From Chitinophagaceae bacterium (GTDB lineage: Bacteria; Bacteroidota; Bacteroidia; Chitinophagales; Chitinophagaceae), in assembly GCA_025449935.1 (NCBI GenBank), contig JANWIJ010000029.1, forward strand, positions 1 to 64,000: a stretch of DNA of 64,000 nucleotides, written 5' to 3'. Shown piece after piece: positions 1-7,550 of this stretch (within the stretch, counting starts at the first letter, position 1; each line of letters begins with the position of its first letter). The notes under the pieces were generated by a model. It was not told the origin of the DNA and made no database searches. It saw only the letters and a list, made by a program, of their open reading frames with translations. Both the position numbers and the translations under genes were made by a program.

Positions 1-59
1 GGCGGGATACTTCGTTCGGGACGAAGGGGTCGCTGGTTCGAATCCAGTCATCCCGACCA
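1..59 (+). tRNA. tRNA-Pro(CGG), 5' end outside window
   Basis: The window opens inside a tRNA gene. Visible parts are the 3' strand of the D stem (GGAT), an anticodon stem CTTCG/CGAAG around the loop TTCGGGA, a T arm with loop TTCGAAT, the 3' acceptor strand CATCCCG, discriminator A and an encoded CCA. Anticodon CGG followed by G37 fits tRNA-Pro reading CCG. The 5' acceptor strand and most of the D arm lie before position 1. Two degraded copies of the same 3' half follow at 138-213 and 1858-1911. Confidence 0.85.
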
Positions 60-63
60 TTTG

Positions 64-97
64 AAAGACTCTTGAGAAATCAGGGGTCTTTTGTTTT
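64..97 (+). terminator. Rho-independent terminator after tRNA-Pro
   Basis: AAAGACTC pairs with GGGTCTTT (one G-U pair) around a loop TTGAGAAATCAG, followed by a T-rich tract. It begins 4 nt after the tRNA CCA. A decayed relative of this sequence occurs at 1812-1854, just before the third tRNA-Pro-like block. Confidence 0.6.
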
Positions 98-137
98 TGC
101 ACTTAAGGTTAGTTGAGTTTTAAGCACTATAAATTTT

Positions 138-213
138 CAGGATGTAGTCACGCCAGCGAGGGGATACTTCGTTCGGGACGAAGGGGTCGCTTGTTCGAAT
201 CCAGTCGTCCCGA
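138..213 (+). pseudogene. Degenerate tRNA-Pro copy (full length)
   Basis: A 76-nt tRNA-like sequence whose 3' 54 nt differ from the genuine tRNA-Pro at only about three positions. The anticodon arm (loop TTCGGGA) is intact. The 5' acceptor strand CAGGATG has one mismatch against CGTCCCG, the T stem has a mismatch (GCTTG against CCAGT), the D stem has a mismatch, the D loop lacks a clear conserved GG pair, and CCA is not encoded. It is most likely a pseudo-tRNA or attachment-site-like copy, but a marginally functional second tRNA-Pro cannot be excluded without a covariance-model score. Confidence 0.6.
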
Positions 214-219
214 TAACAG

Positions 220-251
220 AAAAGACCCCTGAATTATTTCAGGGGTCTTTT
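220..251. terminator. Perfect 14-bp bidirectional terminator hairpin
   Basis: AAAAGACCCCTGAA pairs perfectly with TTCAGGGGTCTTTT around a 4-nt loop. It can end transcription from the tRNA-Pro-like copy on the plus strand and from the DUF937/OmpA gene on the minus strand, whose stop codon is 30 nt away. Confidence 0.8.
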
Positions 252-281
252 ACTAGCTCCAGGTTGGCTTATAGCGATAAT

Positions 282-1565
282 TTATTCTCTTACACTTACG
301 GATACATGCCTGTCCTTTACCCTGTCGGATTCCGGAGCATCGGCCGCAAATTTTGCAAAAGCTGAACCATATCCTTCCGCACCATCTACCTGGCCGCTGA
401 GACCAGCTTTCGTTAAGGCAGTCTTCACTGCTTCGGCCCTTGAGGCAGATAGTTTTTTGTTTGTTTCCTCGTTTCCGGTTTTATCGGTGTATCCGCCTAT
501 TTTAATTTTGGCTTTTGGAAATGCTTTCAATATGGCGATAATATTGTTCAGCTGTCGCTGGCTTTCATCAGTAATGTCAGCGCTGCCGGTTTTAAAATTG
601 AGATCATCGAAATCAAACCACACTTTTTTTAGCGAGTCTGCACCCAATCTCGCCCAATTGGTGCCAAGAAAATTAACCAGCTGGTCTTCAATCCCACCTT
701 TGTAAGCATCCAGTTCACTGCCGTTGGGTAATCTAACTTTCATGAATTCTCTAGAACTGGTCGTTGTGGTGACCGTGGTGGCTGTATCCGCCGGGATTGT
801 GGTCATTACTGTTGTATCTGAAGTGGCCGGTTTTGAATTACTGCAACCACTTTTACCTCCAAAAAGAAAATACCAGGCCGCGAGTGCTGCAAGGGCCAGC
901 AACAAGAGCCATAACAACCATTTCATTCCGCCTGTCTTTTCTTCAACTCTGTCACTCACATAATTTGCAGTTGATGTAGCGGATTGCCTGGCGTTGCTGG
1001 TCACAGAGGAGATGCCATCAGATATTTTGCCGAGTCCTAACAAGGATGTAATTCCGGATAAGCCGGCAGGAAGCATGTTCATCACATTTGCTTTTTGGCT
1101 GGCGAGGAATGAGGAGAGTCCGCCTGCATTCAGGTTGTTTTCCACAGCATATTTTCCTACCGTCGCTGTAGCAACCGGTGCCGCCATGCTGAAAAGTGAA
1201 CTGGCGGAAGAATTTTTGATTCCTGCAAAAGAAGCTATGCTGCTTATTATTCCATTAAGCTTATCTCCGAATAGTCCCTGGAGTAAACCAGCCCCTTTAT
1301 TCAGGAGCCCTCCATCGCTGAAAATATTTCCAATATTACCTAACAACCCGCTGCTATGACTATCTTTTGCCATGTTCAAAATATCATTGGCGCCACTCGT
1401 TCCTCCGGAAGAGGCCTTTGATATTAACCCACTGAAGACGGACGGAACCACTCCGGACAATGCTTTGCTCACAGCTGTTTCATTTTCTCCCAGCATGGAG
1501 CTTGCTTTTGTGATAAGATCGGGAGTAAGATACTGTTTTACGGTATCAAGAATGTTGATTGACAT
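282..1565 (-). CDS. DUF937 / OmpA-family membrane protein
   Basis: A 427-residue protein with three parts. Residues 1 to about 190 are Ala/Ser/Gly-rich and resemble the DUF937 (YidB-like) family, starting MSINILDTVKQYLTPDL. Around residues 213-238 is one strong membrane segment (MKWLLWLLLLALAALAAWYF), then a Thr-rich linker. The last 120 residues are an OmpA-like peptidoglycan-binding domain (NFKTGSADITDESQ, GGYTDKTGNEETN, LSASRAEAVKTAL). If inserted as predicted, the OmpA domain is periplasmic and would grip the cell wall, with the DUF937 part on the other side of the membrane. No signal peptide is visible. The gene stands alone between two degenerate tRNA-Pro copies. The OmpA domain is certain; the role of the N-terminal part is unknown. 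Confidence 0.85.
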   Translation of the reverse strand: MSINILDTVKQYLTPDLITKASSMLGENETAVSKALSGVVPSVFSGLISKASSGGTSGANDILNMAKDSHSSGLLGNIGNIFSDGGLLNKGAGLLQGLFGDKLNGIISSIASFAGIKNSSASSLFSMAAPVATATVGKYAVENNLNAGGLSSFLASQKANVMNMLPAGLSGITSLLGLGKISDGISSVTSNARQSATSTANYVSDRVEEKTGGMKWLLWLLLLALAALAAWYFLFGGKSGCSNSKPATSDTTVMTTIPADTATTVTTTTSSREFMKVRLPNGSELDAYKGGIEDQLVNFLGTNWARLGADSLKKVWFDFDDLNFKTGSADITDESQRQLNNIIAILKAFPKAKIKIGGYTDKTGNEETNKKLSASRAEAVKTALTKAGLSGQVDGAEGYGSAFAKFAADAPESDRVKDRHVSVSVRE

Positions 1566-1811
1566 TGTCTATTGATTTAGGTTTAAAGAATAGAAAGAAG
1601 AATGCTCTGAAAGGTATGAAAACTAGGAGCATATAAATAGCATGTTTTGGTGATTTAAATCATATGCAAACTCCAGCTCAATAATTAGGCCATCAATGGA
1701 AATGGTCAGCATTCTGCTGTATCAGGGGGGAACTCAAGGGCCGCCAGTTGTTAGATCATAAATTGCAATGAACCGCAAATCAGGTATTTGCATTTTCTTA
1801 TTTCCTGCCTT

Positions 1812-1854
1812 GTTTAAAAGGCTATTGAGAAATCAAGGGGCTTTTTTATTTTTG
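1812..1854 (+). repeat. Decayed copy of the tRNA-Pro terminator
   Basis: TTGAGAAATCAAGGGG and its flanks closely match the terminator region at 63-98 (TTGAGAAATCAGGGG), but the hairpin has lost several pairs. It lies directly upstream of the third tRNA-Pro 3' block. The rest of the gap 1566-1811 shows no gene and no other clear signal. Confidence 0.5.
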
Positions 1855-1857
1855 TTA

Positions 1858-1911
1858 CGGGATACTTCGTTCTCGACGAAGGGGTCGCTGGTTCGAATCC
1901 ACTCATCCCGA
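1858..1911 (+). pseudogene. tRNA-Pro 3'-half fragment (third copy)
   Basis: 54 nt matching the genuine tRNA-Pro from the D-stem 3' strand to the discriminator base, with three substitutions. Two change the anticodon loop to TTCTCGA and one breaks the T stem (CCACT). There is no 5' acceptor strand or D loop upstream, and CCA is not encoded (CTA). It cannot be a functional tRNA. With copies 1 and 2 it forms direct repeats around the DUF937/OmpA gene, as integration at a tRNA 3' end would leave. Confidence 0.7.
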
Positions 1912-1914
1912 CTA

Positions 1915-1943
1915 AAAACGGCTTCCAGTTCAGAAGCTGTTTT
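1915..1943. terminator. Terminator hairpin after the AsmA-like gene
   Basis: An 11-bp stem, AAAACGGCTTC against GAAGCTGTTTT with one G-T pair, and T runs on both strands. It lies 4 nt past the stop codon of the minus-strand AsmA-like gene, and also directly downstream of the third tRNA-Pro fragment on the plus strand. Confidence 0.65.
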
Positions 1944-1947
1944 CTTA

Positions 1948-4900
1948 TTACGGTTTGATGGTATCCTTCGCTGGTTTCTTGGGCTTGATGAAAATATCTT
2001 TTATTGTTTTCTTGATGTTGGGAGCAGGCTTTTTTTGAGAAGTATCCGGTGGATTATTATTTTGGGTGCTGGTATCCTTGCCGAATATCTGATCTTTTAA
2101 TTTGTCTTTTATCTTATCGGTAAGTTGTTTTTTTACCGCCGCTAACGAATCCTTCACCTTTTGTTTGGCGCTGTCAATTTTCGCCTGCACAAAGTCTTTG
2201 GCCTGTTCTTTTATCCCCTCAAGGGCGTCACCCGCCATTTCTTTCAGGTCAATTCCAATCGAAGGATTGGAAATGCTGCCAGTCATTTTAATATTCAGGT
2301 TGATGGTTTCACTGGGTTTAACAGGTATTCCTTTGCTGAGCGCTTTTGCAGTAAGGCTGTTGACAAGCTCATTGCCTTTGGAACCCATTACACTCCTGGG
2401 CAACTTCATTTGTATTCCATAATCGATTGATTGATCAAATCCATGGAACCCGCCGATCTGCATTTCAATATTGTCGATTTTGATCGTAAAAGGTTTTACC
2501 AATACCCTGCCGTTTGCAAATTCAATATAGTTCTTAATGTCTTTTACACTGATAGACTTCAGGCGGTCAATCTGCAATACGGTTGCGAGCTTTTCCAATG
2601 GTGCAAATTTTTGTAACACCCCCTTCAGGAGCAGCAGGTTGCCTTTACCACTCAGGCTATTGAGCTTTGGCATCATGCTTCCGTAGAGGTTGCCAGTCAG
2701 CGAAAGTTGCGAATTAAGTTTTCCTGACAGGAATTTCCCAATTGGCATCAAGGCCTGTATGGTATTGTACGACAGGAATGCTTTCTGTACATCCATATCT
2801 TTTATGTCATAACTCAGGCCGATGTCCGGTTCTTTTTTATTCAACAGGGTTGAGTAAGAACCGTTCAGTACCACGTCTCCATCCAATACATTGGTTTTTA
2901 TATTCTGCAAGGTCACTTTCTCTTCATTTATGACCATCGTGCCATTGACATTGTTATAATCTACCTTATCATATTTTACCTGCCCGGCAGAAGCTTTAAT
3001 GGTAAAGTTTACGTTAGCTGGCACCAAAAATGGTTCGCCGGCTGTACTGTTTGGCGACGCGGTGGAGGAAGTCCCCATCCATTCATTCAGGTTTACCTTA
3101 TCTGCGTTCACAGACAGGTTACCCGCGAGGGCCTGGTCCTGCATGGCAAAACCGACCAGGTTATTCAAAACTCCGGTAGCCGTAAAATTGGTATTCAGGT
3201 AATTGCCATGGAGGTTACTTAAGGTAACCGTTTTTTGATTGAACAGCAGCTGGGTTCCTGAAACGGTTACTCCCGACGGGTATTCGCTAGACTGGTATTT
3301 GAGGTTGTTCAAACCCGCGGTTCCGTTCAACAGTATCTTGTCATATTGTTTCTGATCGATCGCGGTTTTATTACCGGAAAAATCCAGGTCAGCATTTAAT
3401 ACACCGCTGATACTGGTACCGGGTTCTAATTTTGTAAACTGCTTGATGTGCTCTAACGTAAACCGGCCCTTTGCATGACCGGCCACATCAACCGTGGAAA
3501 CGGGATGGCTGAGACGCAGCGAAAAGTCAACCGGGTCATTGCCTACTTCCGCATGACCCGACGAAATATTCACGACGGTGTTATCGGCTATACCACCGCT
3601 ATTTTCCAGGGTGGCTTTTATGTTCCCGTTCTTTATGGGTTGTAGAAAGCTGTTATCAGAATAAAAAAGATCGCGGATATCGAAAAACCCCCCGGCCGTA
3701 AAGGATCCTGATTGTTGCTGAATAGCTTTCATGGGTCCTTTTATAAATGCATCCGCCCAAACAAGACCACCTAACCTGGTGCCATTTTGCAATTTAATGA
3801 ACCGCGAAACCTGTGATAAGTCCAGTTTGCCTTTGGCTGCAGCGTCAATCAACCGGACTGTTTCCGGGTTTTTATAGATAAACCGGAAATCAAATGGTTC
3901 ATTATCTATTTCCAGGTGACCATTGGAAATATCTATTACCGCGTTATCAGGTTGACCGTCTTTATTGCTGGCCCTGAGCGATAATTGTATATTCTTTACA
4001 GGTTTTGGCAGATCTGGGTATTGAAAGAAGCCATCCTTGACTTCCAGGTTTACATCATAGGCCGGCATTTGCCGCGGGGCATACGTGCCCCTGACAAATC
4101 CATTAAATACAGCTTTACCACTCGTTTTGATTTTTTCAAAATCCTTTTTATAGATATCAGGTATCATCGACAGGATATCGCGGAAATCATTGGAAGGAGA
4201 TTTGAAGGCAAAATCCATATTGAAGGTGCTGTCATTAACCAGTTGAATAAATCCTTCGGCAGCCAGTGTCAGGTTATTCAATACAATGTCATCTGTTTTA
4301 AGCGTATAGGTATTGGTCCTGTTATCAATTTTTATATCTGTCTTTATATCAGTTTTTGTATTGACCAGGTAAGGGATGGCGTCCTGTGTGAAGGTGGCGG
4401 ACTCCGCATGCGTCACGGTAGAAAGTGTAAAAACATCCGCGGTCAGATTGCCGCTTCCGGCATGGTCCAACCCGTGCAGTTCTATAAAGGTATTTGCCTT
4501 TTCATCGCGGAACAACAGGTAACCATTATTGATCTCATATTTTTTCAGGGTCATTTTAAAAGCGGAAGCAGCCGTATCCGGGTTATCCGTGCTGTCAATA
4601 CTTTCTCTTGCAATCTCCCAGTTGGCCTTCCCTTCTTTATTGACCAGCGCATGTATACGCGGGGATTCAAAATAAAGCCCGGTTACCTTTATATCCTTTC
4701 CCTTTAATACACTGAAAAGCCCAGCTGAACCATCTACTTTTTTTGCGGCAATCAGGGTATCTCCCGCAAATTCATTTAACCCGACAACCGTCAGATCTTC
4801 CACGACGATACCTACTCTGGGAAAATGCCGGAACAGGGAGAGACTGGCATCAGAAAAATCAACGGTTGCATCCAGGCTTTTATTGATTTCCTTTTTTACA

Positions 4901-4998
4901 AGAGCCTTGATTTGCTTTTTAAATACTACCGGGATAAGAAAAGATAATGCGATCAGCGCAAGAAGGGTAATCCCGGTAATCTTTAATATTTGTTTCAT
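1948..4998 (-). CDS. AsmA-like family envelope protein
   Basis: A 1016-residue protein with one N-terminal membrane anchor (MKQILKITGITLLALIALSF) followed by a very long beta-rich region. AsmA-family features include early DASLSLFRHFPRVGI and the C-terminal AsmA-like repeat stretch near residues 780-900. Such proteins are anchored in the inner membrane and thought to help carry phospholipid or assemble the outer membrane; the exact role here is inference. The C-terminus is Lys/Asp/Pro-rich. The ORF track starts 20 codons upstream, but ATG 4998 gives a clean signal anchor and lies 35 nt downstream of a good -7 box, so it is preferred. Confidence 0.85.
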   Translation of the reverse strand: MKQILKITGITLLALIALSFLIPVVFKKQIKALVKKEINKSLDATVDFSDASLSLFRHFPRVGIVVEDLTVVGLNEFAGDTLIAAKKVDGSAGLFSVLKGKDIKVTGLYFESPRIHALVNKEGKANWEIARESIDSTDNPDTAASAFKMTLKKYEINNGYLLFRDEKANTFIELHGLDHAGSGNLTADVFTLSTVTHAESATFTQDAIPYLVNTKTDIKTDIKIDNRTNTYTLKTDDIVLNNLTLAAEGFIQLVNDSTFNMDFAFKSPSNDFRDILSMIPDIYKKDFEKIKTSGKAVFNGFVRGTYAPRQMPAYDVNLEVKDGFFQYPDLPKPVKNIQLSLRASNKDGQPDNAVIDISNGHLEIDNEPFDFRFIYKNPETVRLIDAAAKGKLDLSQVSRFIKLQNGTRLGGLVWADAFIKGPMKAIQQQSGSFTAGGFFDIRDLFYSDNSFLQPIKNGNIKATLENSGGIADNTVVNISSGHAEVGNDPVDFSLRLSHPVSTVDVAGHAKGRFTLEHIKQFTKLEPGTSISGVLNADLDFSGNKTAIDQKQYDKILLNGTAGLNNLKYQSSEYPSGVTVSGTQLLFNQKTVTLSNLHGNYLNTNFTATGVLNNLVGFAMQDQALAGNLSVNADKVNLNEWMGTSSTASPNSTAGEPFLVPANVNFTIKASAGQVKYDKVDYNNVNGTMVINEEKVTLQNIKTNVLDGDVVLNGSYSTLLNKKEPDIGLSYDIKDMDVQKAFLSYNTIQALMPIGKFLSGKLNSQLSLTGNLYGSMMPKLNSLSGKGNLLLLKGVLQKFAPLEKLATVLQIDRLKSISVKDIKNYIEFANGRVLVKPFTIKIDNIEMQIGGFHGFDQSIDYGIQMKLPRSVMGSKGNELVNSLTAKALSKGIPVKPSETINLNIKMTGSISNPSIGIDLKEMAGDALEGIKEQAKDFVQAKIDSAKQKVKDSLAAVKKQLTDKIKDKLKDQIFGKDTSTQNNNPPDTSQKKPAPNIKKTIKDIFIKPKKPAKDTIKP

Positions 4999-5032
4999 AA
5001 TAAGTTGACTTATAATGCAAGTGGTCAAAGGA

Positions 5033-5040
5033 CAAAAATA
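5033..5040 (-). promoter_or_regulatory. Candidate -7 box for the AsmA-like gene
   Basis: On the minus strand this reads TATTTTTG, a full match to the Bacteroidota consensus TAnnTTTG, and it would give a leader of about 28 nt before ATG 4998. No convincing -33 element was found at the usual spacing. Confidence 0.4.
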
Positions 5041-5155
5041 GAGCCAAAGGGCGCTCACTCTCAGCTCAGCATCAATTGATATTTTAACTTATTTCGTATT
5101 AACAAGTTTACAAAATAAGATCAGGGCGGAAATTTTTTTCTAACGTCCCTGCAGG

Positions 5156-5995
5156 TCAATGGTCGTGGCTATCATCTAAATCGATGATCTTCCCGCAATG
5201 CGGGCATTTTGTATTGGGATGCTTTTTATTTTTTCTGAATTCTTCCAGGAAACCTGCGGTAATGATACCCGCAGGTAAGGCAAAAAAAGCCACGCCGGTA
5301 AGCATAATCACACCAGCCATGGATTTCCCAAAGGTGGTCATGGGGTACATGTCCCCATAACCCGTGGTGGTGAGTGTTACAACTGACCACCAGATAGTCG
5401 CTGGTATACTGGTGAATTTATATTGGTTCACCGGGTGATCATGCTCGGCAAAGTAAATGGCGGATGAAGAAAGAATAATTAAGAAAATTACAAGTATCAG
5501 GCTTAGCAATAATTCGTTTTTTCTTGTTTTAAACACATTGATAATAACATGAGTCGATTTCATGTAGGCAGTAAGCCTGAATAACCTGAAGAAACGCATC
5601 AGCCGGAGGATACGCAGTATTCTCAAGTCAAGACCGATAATAGCATGGAGGTAAAAAGGAAGTATAGCAATCAGGTCTATAAGCGCCCCGGGTGAGACCA
5701 TGTATTTTAAACGTCCTTTGATACTGTGCCGGTATTTTAATTCATGGTTACTGCTCCATACCCTCAGGACGTATTCAACGGTAAAGATGATCACCGAAAC
5801 CAGGTCAAAATAGCGGAAGAATTTCTTCTCATGAGGCTCATCGTGAAAGCCAGGCACTGTTTCCATCATTACGGCAATCACATTCAGGATGATCAGTACG
5901 ATAATGAAAACATTAATGACCTTATCCCAATTTTTATTACCCACTATTTCCGGGTGCAGCAACCCGTGAACTTTCTCTTTGGTTTTGTGATACAT
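5156..5995 (-). CDS. Voltage-gated potassium channel (6-TM, Kv type)
   Basis: A 279-residue ion channel. Transmembrane segments S1-S3 lie between residues about 25 and 118. An arginine-rich S4 voltage sensor follows at 125-141 (RILRILRLMRFFRLFRL). S5 is about 161-183 and the pore helix and selectivity filter TGYGD are at 211-215, which fits K+ selectivity. S6 ends about 252. The cytoplasmic tail is short and ends with CPHCG (264-268) and SHDH, which looks like half of a zinc-binding knuckle with terminal histidines. It is probably a tetrameric plasma-membrane K+ channel. It stands alone, facing left, 185 bp downstream of the pyrimidine cluster. Confidence 0.9.
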   Translation of the reverse strand: MYHKTKEKVHGLLHPEIVGNKNWDKVINVFIIVLIILNVIAVMMETVPGFHDEPHEKKFFRYFDLVSVIIFTVEYVLRVWSSNHELKYRHSIKGRLKYMVSPGALIDLIAILPFYLHAIIGLDLRILRILRLMRFFRLFRLTAYMKSTHVIINVFKTRKNELLLSLILVIFLIILSSSAIYFAEHDHPVNQYKFTSIPATIWWSVVTLTTTGYGDMYPMTTFGKSMAGVIMLTGVAFFALPAGIITAGFLEEFRKNKKHPNTKCPHCGKIIDLDDSHDH

Positions 5996-6180
5996 GGGGC
6001 GGTCAAGCGTTTGGTAGTTCTAAAGTTATAAAAAATACGGGGGAATAAATGAATCAGCTTAACCCAGGGGACCACTCACGTAATTGTATTGAAACGGGTC
6101 TCAAAAACAAACAGTATTCAATTGGAAAAGCACTATTCGGGGTACAGGCTAAAAACAACAGCCGGAGAAAAAAGGAACTA

Positions 6181-7449
6181 TCAATGATCATTTAAAGGCA
6201 GACCCCTTTTCTGCCACTCGATCCAGTTGATATACTCGGGAGCTACGCGATGCTCCACCATGGTGATACAATCTTCAACAGGGCAAATCAGCTGGCATAA
6301 ATTACAGCCCACGCATTCCTCCTCTTTTATTGTATAGGTATTATAGGGTTTGCCGTATTCCAGGTTGATGGACTGGTGAGAAGTGTCTTCACAGGCAATA
6401 TAGCAAAGCCCGCAATGAATGCATTTATCCTGGTTGATATTTGCAATATGATGGTAATTGATATCCAGTTCCTCCCAATGGGTGAGGGTGTTGACCGATT
6501 TACCGATAAGATCATCCAGGGTCTTAAATCCTTTTTCATCCATCCAGTTGTTCAACCCTTCACACATATCCTCTATAATCCGGAAGCCATGCTTCATCGC
6601 TGCCGTGCAGACCTGTACATTGCTGGCCCCCAGGAGCATAAATTCGACGGCATCTTTCCATGTGCTGATGCCGCCAATGCCGGATATGGGAACTGTCCTT
6701 GTCAGTTCATCCTGCGCAATTGTTGCAAGCATCTTCAGCGCAATAGGCTTTACGGCCGGCCCGCAATAACCTCCAAATACCGATTTGCCGGCAACATAGG
6801 GATTCGGTACCAGTGTATCGAGGTCAATACCAGTGACTGATTGTATAGTATTGATTAATGACAATGCATGTGTGCCGGCTTTCACCACCGAGCGGCCCGT
6901 TGGCACCACCGAGTGGACATTCGGGGTCAGCTTTGTGATAACGGGGATGGTAGCTGCTTCCATCACCCATTCCACTACCATGCAGGCAATCTCCGGATCC
7001 TGTCCCACGGCCGCGCCCATACCGCGTTCCGTCATGCCATGCGGGCACCCAAAATTCAGTTCGAATCCATGGGCACCTGTATCTTCTACTTTTTTGATTA
7101 ATTCATGCCAGCTTTTTCTATCGTTGTCCGCCATCAGCGAAACAACCATTGCCCGGTCGGGAAATAATTTCACACACTCTTCAATCTCTTTCAGGTTAAT
7201 CTCCAGCGGACGGTCAGAAATAAGTTCAATATTATTAAAACCCATTACCCGGCCGCCATTGAAATCAACCGCCGAATACCTTGATGATACGTTTTTTACC
7301 TGCGAGCCCAGTGTTTTCCATACTACACCACCCCAGCCGGCTTCAAATGCCCGCAATACATTGTATTTTTTATCAGTAGGAGGGGCACTCGCCAACCAGA
7401 ATGGATTGGGAGACTTAATGCCTAAAAAATTTGATGAAATGTCTGCCAT
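6181..7449 (-). CDS. preA: NAD-dependent dihydropyrimidine dehydrogenase, subunit PreA
   Basis: A 422-residue subunit that reduces uracil and thymine to the 5,6-dihydro forms in complex with PreT. Residues 1 to about 310 form the FMN-binding TIM barrel of the dihydroorotate/dihydropyrimidine dehydrogenase family (PNPFWLASAPPTDKKYNV, GFELNFGCPHGMTERGMGA, ITKLTPNV, GIGGISTWKDA). The C-terminal end carries two [4Fe-4S] motifs, CIHCGLCYIAC and CVGCNLCQLIC. Length and motif order match E. coli PreA and the C-terminal part of mammalian DPYD. It is the last gene of the leftward pyrimidine catabolism cluster, 101 bp after preT. Confidence 0.95.
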   Translation of the reverse strand: MADISSNFLGIKSPNPFWLASAPPTDKKYNVLRAFEAGWGGVVWKTLGSQVKNVSSRYSAVDFNGGRVMGFNNIELISDRPLEINLKEIEECVKLFPDRAMVVSLMADNDRKSWHELIKKVEDTGAHGFELNFGCPHGMTERGMGAAVGQDPEIACMVVEWVMEAATIPVITKLTPNVHSVVPTGRSVVKAGTHALSLINTIQSVTGIDLDTLVPNPYVAGKSVFGGYCGPAVKPIALKMLATIAQDELTRTVPISGIGGISTWKDAVEFMLLGASNVQVCTAAMKHGFRIIEDMCEGLNNWMDEKGFKTLDDLIGKSVNTLTHWEELDINYHHIANINQDKCIHCGLCYIACEDTSHQSINLEYGKPYNTYTIKEEECVGCNLCQLICPVEDCITMVEHRVAPEYINWIEWQKRGLPLNDH

Positions 7450-7550
7450 AATTTTTTTTTATATTACCAACTCCAGTGAATACTCCTTTGGGAATATGAA
7501 TGGACAAAAACAACTCCCCGTAAAAAAGTTAAACGAGTGTTTTCTTATGT

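Noticed and set aside
1858-1911. A tRNA with anticodon CTC at the third tRNA-like block
   Set aside because: Only the 3' half exists, the 5' acceptor strand and D loop are missing and the T stem is broken.
3985-4707. 240-residue plus-strand ORF within the AsmA-like gene
   Set aside because: It is antisense to a well-supported 1016-codon gene, has Cys/Tyr/Arg-rich composition with no domain, and looks like a shadow frame.
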